From Acidobacteriota bacterium (GTDB taxonomy: Bacteria > Acidobacteriota > UBA6911 > RPQK01 > JAPXNP01): a stretch of 8,280 nucleotides of DNA. Below, in pieces: positions 5,185 to 8,280 of this stretch. Under the pieces are notes generated by a model that saw only the letters and a list, made by a program, of their open reading frames with translations, had not been told where the DNA came from and did no database searches. The stretch covers positions 1-8,280 of the forward strand of contig JAUWTT010000155.1 of assembly GCA_030614585.1 (NCBI GenBank), written 5' to 3'. The position numbers were made by a program, and so were the translations under genes. Positions within the stretch are counted from its first letter, which is position 1; each line of letters starts with the position of its first letter.

Positions 5185-6438
5185 TCACTCCAGTTTCTTC
5201 GCAGCCTTTTTCCGCTTGCGAATTCCAATATTCACCATCAGGAATATAGCGGCTGAGATGAGGCCGCACCATAAGAAAAAGGGGTCGATAAAAGGAATCG
5301 TTCCCAAGACGCGCAAATCTCTGAGAACAGTTGCAATCAGTCGTCTGGTGATGGCTGCTGAGCATTTGTGATCGAAACTGTTCATCATGACAACGACACT
5401 CAAATGGTGCTCAGGTAAATGGACCATAAATGTTGATGAACCAATCTCTCCGCCGCTATGTCCTATGGCTTTTTCGCCAGAACCCATCCGTCTCAAGAAT
5501 AGTTCCACTCCTAAGCCGTAGCCCCTCTTCTTAAGACCAAAGCCGATATCAACGAATTGAAGCATTTGATCCATTGATTGTTGTTCCAGCACCTTCCCTT
5601 CAAAGAGAGAGTGACACCACTTCGCCAAGTCTTCGGCCGTCGTGAAAAGCCCGCCGGAACCATAGATAATACTGTCGTGAGATGCTCTCGGCAGGAAGGT
5701 TAAGTCGAGGTATGATCCATCATTATTGAAGTTGTCCCCGAATACATGAGCCTGATTATCAGGAATATCTTCCTGGATGGAAAGATATGCATTCGTGATA
5801 CCCAACGGTCGCCAGAACCGTTGCTTGAACTCAGTGGAGAGTTTCGAGTCGGTTGCTTCCTCGATGATCATTGCTAAAAGTAGATAGTTGGTATTCGAAT
5901 AGCGCCATCCCTCCCCGGGTGCAAAATAGGGTTCCTTAATGTAGGTCAATACCTCCTCGGGGGTCCAAATCTTGCTCCTGTCCTTTTTCAGGTCATCCCA
6001 GATTTTCTGATTGCTCCAGAACATGTAGATTCCGCTAGTGTGATTGAGTAGTTGACGCAAGGTAACTGCACTGTCCACGTGAGGATGAGCCGGCAGCCAC
6101 TTCGACAAGGGGTCATCGAGCGAAAGCACTCCTTCTTCAACGAGTTGTAAGGTTAGTGTGGCCACAAGATTCTTCGTAATGCTTCCAATACCGAAAAGCA
6201 TACCCGGTTTTATCGAAACAGTTTCATGAGATACTCCACTTGTACCTGTCCAGACCTCATGGTCGGGGAAGATTATCGCTGCCGAAACACCTCTGGCGTC
6301 GTATTCCTTTATACCCTGGTCAAGAACCTTCTGCAGCTGATGTTCAATTGGACCTTCGCTCCCGACAGAGCAGGACGTGAAAGTAATCAAGAAAGCTGTA
6401 GCTAGAAGAGGGATTGAACATAGAAAAGGCGTCCTCAT
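5185..6438 (-). CDS. Serine beta-lactamase-like hydrolase with C-terminal membrane segment
   Basis: A 417-residue member of the beta-lactamase / PBP4* / class C family (PF00144). Residues 1-22 are a signal peptide; TFTSC23 resembles a lipobox, although F at -3 is atypical. Catalytic motifs are intact: S86-I-T-K89 (nucleophile SxxK), Y180-S-N182 (YxN) and H327-S-G-G (third motif). LLNHTSGI (130-137) and YGSGGLFTTAEDLAKW are also family hallmarks. A hydrophobic segment at about 384-406 followed by RKRKKAAKK anchors the C terminus, with the catalytic domain outside the cytoplasmic membrane. Such proteins are usually peptidases or esterases acting on peptidoglycan-type or D-amino-acid substrates and not antibiotic-destroying enzymes; the substrate is unknown here. 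AGGAG (6446-6450) sits 7 bases before the ATG. It is transcribed alone, with paired AGTGACC sites just upstream. Confidence 0.9.
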   Translation of the reverse strand: MRTPFLCSIPLLATAFLITFTSCSVGSEGPIEHQLQKVLDQGIKEYDARGVSAAIIFPDHEVWTGTSGVSHETVSIKPGMLFGIGSITKNLVATLTLQLVEEGVLSLDDPLSKWLPAHPHVDSAVTLRQLLNHTSGIYMFWSNQKIWDDLKKDRSKIWTPEEVLTYIKEPYFAPGEGWRYSNTNYLLLAMIIEEATDSKLSTEFKQRFWRPLGITNAYLSIQEDIPDNQAHVFGDNFNNDGSYLDLTFLPRASHDSIIYGSGGLFTTAEDLAKWCHSLFEGKVLEQQSMDQMLQFVDIGFGLKKRGYGLGVELFLRRMGSGEKAIGHSGGEIGSSTFMVHLPEHHLSVVVMMNSFDHKCSAAITRRLIATVLRDLRVLGTIPFIDPFFLWCGLISAAIFLMVNIGIRKRKKAAKKLE

Positions 6439-6458
6439 GCTGGATCTCCTAATGGCTT

Positions 6459-6486
6459 AGTGACCATGCCAATAAACAAAGTGACC
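6459..6486. promoter_or_regulatory. AGTGACC direct repeats, 21 bp apart, before the hydrolase gene
   Basis: AGTGACC occurs at 6459-6465 and again at 6480-6486, exactly 21 bp apart, two helical turns, so both face the same side of the DNA. They lie 20-48 bases upstream of the minus-strand hydrolase start, next to an AT-rich TATATA/TATAGT block (6489-6497) that could be its -10 box. No matching -35 box is clear. This is a candidate regulator site; two 7-mers can also coincide by chance. Confidence 0.35.
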
Positions 6487-6547
6487 TTACTATATATCTA
6501 GCAGTGTGTATGCACGAAATACGCATTGGGCTCGAAATCTATTCTTA

Positions 6548-7315
6548 TCAAGCATTTTTCAGTCTAATCCTCTCTCCATCTGGTCGAAGCAACCCCATCT
6601 GAGCAAGCTTCTGGTATTCCGCCTTGGCTTCCTGCAAGAGAGGGACATTCGGATCGGCGTCCTTCCACAGCTCGATGTTGGCTTGAATCGTGGGCAGATC
6701 GCGGCCAAGCCATATGGTTGATTGTGGGAACTCCTCGGAGATAGACGCGACAATCTTCTCAGCCTCCCTCGTGGCTCCAGTGGCTGCCAGCGCGACAGTC
6801 GCCCCGACTCTTGGAAATCTCCCCGAGGGTGCGATTTCGAGGGCGTTTCGGGCGTAAACCTGCGCCTGTTCATAGCAGCCGGCGATGGACTCCCACCAAG
6901 CATATCTGCCCAGCATATTCGCTGCGTTCTCATCTCGATTCTGCTGCTGGAGAATGAAGACCCAGTCTTCCAACAGTCCCCGAGCCTCCTGAAGCCGTCC
7001 AGAAATGTAGGCCTCTCTGATCCGTATATCCTCCATGCCTCCAAAGTCATCGGGATGGGCTTCGACCCAGTCGGCATGGCGTTTCATGGCCGCTTCGTCC
7101 CCATCAAGAAAAGCTATTACATAAAGAGTCCAATGGATTGTCGTATTCTCCATTTCCTCGGAGATGGCGGTTTCCAGGGTGGTTTTGGCCTCCGAGAAAC
7201 GTCCCAGAGCTATGTAACGCCTCGCCAGTTGACTGCGTCCAAAGATTGTTTCCCCCTGTGGCAGGGAAGCTTCACGGAGTTGGCACTCCAGAGCCCTCTG
7301 CCACCTCGGAGGCAA
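6548..7315 (-). pseudogene. TPR-domain tail of a broken winged-helix/kinase/TPR regulator
   Basis: The frame holds helical TPR-like repeats: GRSQLARRYIALGRFSEAKT (26-45), a second at about 95-120 (IREAYISGRLQEARGLLEDW), then YEQAQVYARNALEIAPSG (148-165) and ATGATREAEKIVASISEEFP (178-197). This tail matches the C-terminal region of Acidobacteriota-type kinase-TPR proteins. In those, 'FP.DT...LPTI.A.IEL' is followed about 100 residues later by a terminal '.LWKDADP.IPIL..AKAEY.KL'. Here LPTIQANIEL runs straight into WKDADPNVPLLQEAKAEYQK (residues 208-236), so the intervening segment is missing in frame. The only available start is a TTG at 7313 without a ribosome binding site, and this frame is offset by one base from the upstream kinase frame, which it overlaps at 7272-7315. 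It is best read as the second half of a decayed gene. Confidence 0.7.
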
Positions 7316-7958
7316 TCTTCAGGGCTTCTTTGATAGGCAGCGGACCCTCTCGCATCCGTTCCTTCAGTGTTTGACCCTCCAAGTACTCCATAGCGATGAA
7401 GGTTCGGCCTTCGAGTTCACCTGTGTCATGGACACTGCAAATATAGGGATGGTCGAGTGCTGCTGCAGCTCTTGCCTCCCGTAAGAAGAGTTTCCTCGCC
7501 TTCTCGTTCTCGGCCAGCTCTTCCACCAGAAACTTCAACGCTACTTTGCGCTTCAACAGCTGGTCCTCGGCCAGGAACACCTTTCCCATGGCCCCGTGGC
7601 CGATCTCCTCCAACACTCGATAACGAGTTTCGGCAACATGCGCCTCTTCCACGACCGCTGCGATGAGGTGATAACCTCGGCGGGGAATTGTTTCGATGTA
7701 GGTGGGCTTACGGGCATCGTCTTTGAAGGCTTTTCGCAGTTCAAAGATGGCCTGTTTGAGGACGTCGTCGGTGACGAAAGTATCCGACCAGACGGCCTGT
7801 ATGATGCGTTCTTTGGGGAGGACTTCTTTGGCGTGATCTGCCAGGTAGACAAGGACATCCATTACTTTGGGTACAATGGACTTCTCCTCGCCCTCCCGTT
7901 CGATTCGGTTCAGGTCAGGTCGAACCAGCCAGTCCCCTATGCGAAAGGCACCTTTCAC
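7272..7958 (-). pseudogene. Winged-helix plus kinase N-lobe, truncated (5' half of broken regulator)
   Basis: Residues 1-100 form an OmpR/PhoB-type winged helix (PF00486): FRIGDWLVRPDLNRI, LPKERIIQAVWSDTFVTDDV, then TYIETIPRRGYHLI. From about 112 a Ser/Thr kinase N-lobe follows, with glycine loop E118-IGHGAMGKV, the ATP lysine K142 (VALKF), helix-C glutamate E161 and hinge MEYLEGQTL (190-198). Homology ends at ALKIASEVAE (212-221), where relatives continue toward the HRDLKPAN catalytic loop. Here the frame reads GSGVPTP and stops. There is no HRD, DFG or C-lobe, so it cannot phosphorylate. The start is a GTG (7956-7958) behind a strong AGGAGGGA (7961-7968). The remaining winged helix could still bind DNA if made. 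The TPR remainder continues in another frame at once, indicating a deletion, not a natural short protein. Confidence 0.8.
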
Positions 7959-8280
7959 GTTCCCTCCTACCTTGCGGTTGGATGAGTAACCTGAACTTTA
8001 TACTACGGACTGAGGTGGCCCTCGACAAGCAGAATCCAAGGGGTGCACTCACAAACTCGGACGGAATAAATAGAAGGGACACCCGAGTCGTGGGGATATT
8101 TGGTGACGGGTGATTGAGGCTTGGGGCTTCGCCAGGGAAGTGTTGCCGAGAAGCCCACTTTCAGCACTGTCCCCTTAGATTCAAGCTGGGCAAATGGTGT
8201 CTTTTCTCGGATGTTTCTTTGCTCATTTGAAGCAAGAATAAGACTTCGAGAGTTTGGCACACCCTTGAGAATCTCTAGGC
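7959..8280. other. Right-end stretch without a recognisable gene
   Basis: About 320 bases. Apart from the ribosome binding site of the winged-helix gene (7961-7968), I see no gene, RNA or repeat I can support. A minus-strand open frame at 8003-8260 has no start signal and a composition unlike the neighbouring proteins. Confidence 0.4.

Noticed and set aside
5029..5256. Plus-strand open frame crossing the end of the hydrolase gene
   Set aside because: Its second half is antisense to the well-supported hydrolase and the first half matches nothing I recognise.
3579..8173. ACTGTCCC at 3579-3586 and 8166-8173, resembling flanks of REP-associated transposases
   Set aside because: Only an 8-mer is shared, with no longer homology, stem or transposase nearby.
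8003..8260. Minus-strand frame of 85 codons at the right end
   Set aside because: No motif, no start signal and no similarity I can name.

Overview
The window looks like accessory or intergenic-rich chromosome from an uncultured bacterium of roughly balanced base composition, probably Acidobacteriota or a neighbouring lineage. The main pointer is the eroded gene at the right end, which joins an OmpR-type winged helix, a Ser/Thr kinase N-lobe and a TPR tail, an architecture typical of Acidobacteriota. A secreted RraA-like protein and repeated S23-type four-helix-bundle genes are compatible with this. The assignment is an inference. I saw no rRNA, tRNA, CRISPR array or intact transposase.

Left part (1-1100, plus strand): the 3' end of a four-helix-bundle (S23 / 23S rRNA intervening-sequence protein family) gene enters from the left. 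It is followed by a repeat element with a hairpin, a compact antitoxin-first hicB-hicA toxin-antitoxin pair, and a second, truncated copy of the same S23 3' end (about 88% identical over 174 bp). A third S23 fragment, this time the 5' end, lies at 3183, and its upstream flank carries the same hairpin/GAAGCAC element in inverted orientation. Together these suggest a family of S23 units bounded by inverted elements, several copies of which have been broken here.

Middle (1100-3180): on the minus strand is an RraA-fold protein with a signal peptide that lacks the residues normally needed for aldolase activity. A 632-bp gene-free stretch follows, holding a good sigma-70 promoter with overlapping palindromic half-sites. 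That promoter reads into a small one-domain cupin gene.

Right part (3600-8280): a 448-residue sugar-porter-type MFS transporter (plus strand) has most of its sugar-contact residues replaced. Convergent to it is a periplasmic serine beta-lactamase-like hydrolase with a C-terminal membrane anchor. Then comes the remnant of a winged helix-kinase-TPR regulator that appears to have lost its catalytic core and part of its TPR tail by two deletions. The last 300 bases show no recognisable gene.

No single pathway links these genes. The transporter, hydrolase, cupin and RraA-like protein each look like separate transcription units with their own ribosome binding sites. The only clear operon is hicBA, whose two genes overlap by 4 bases.
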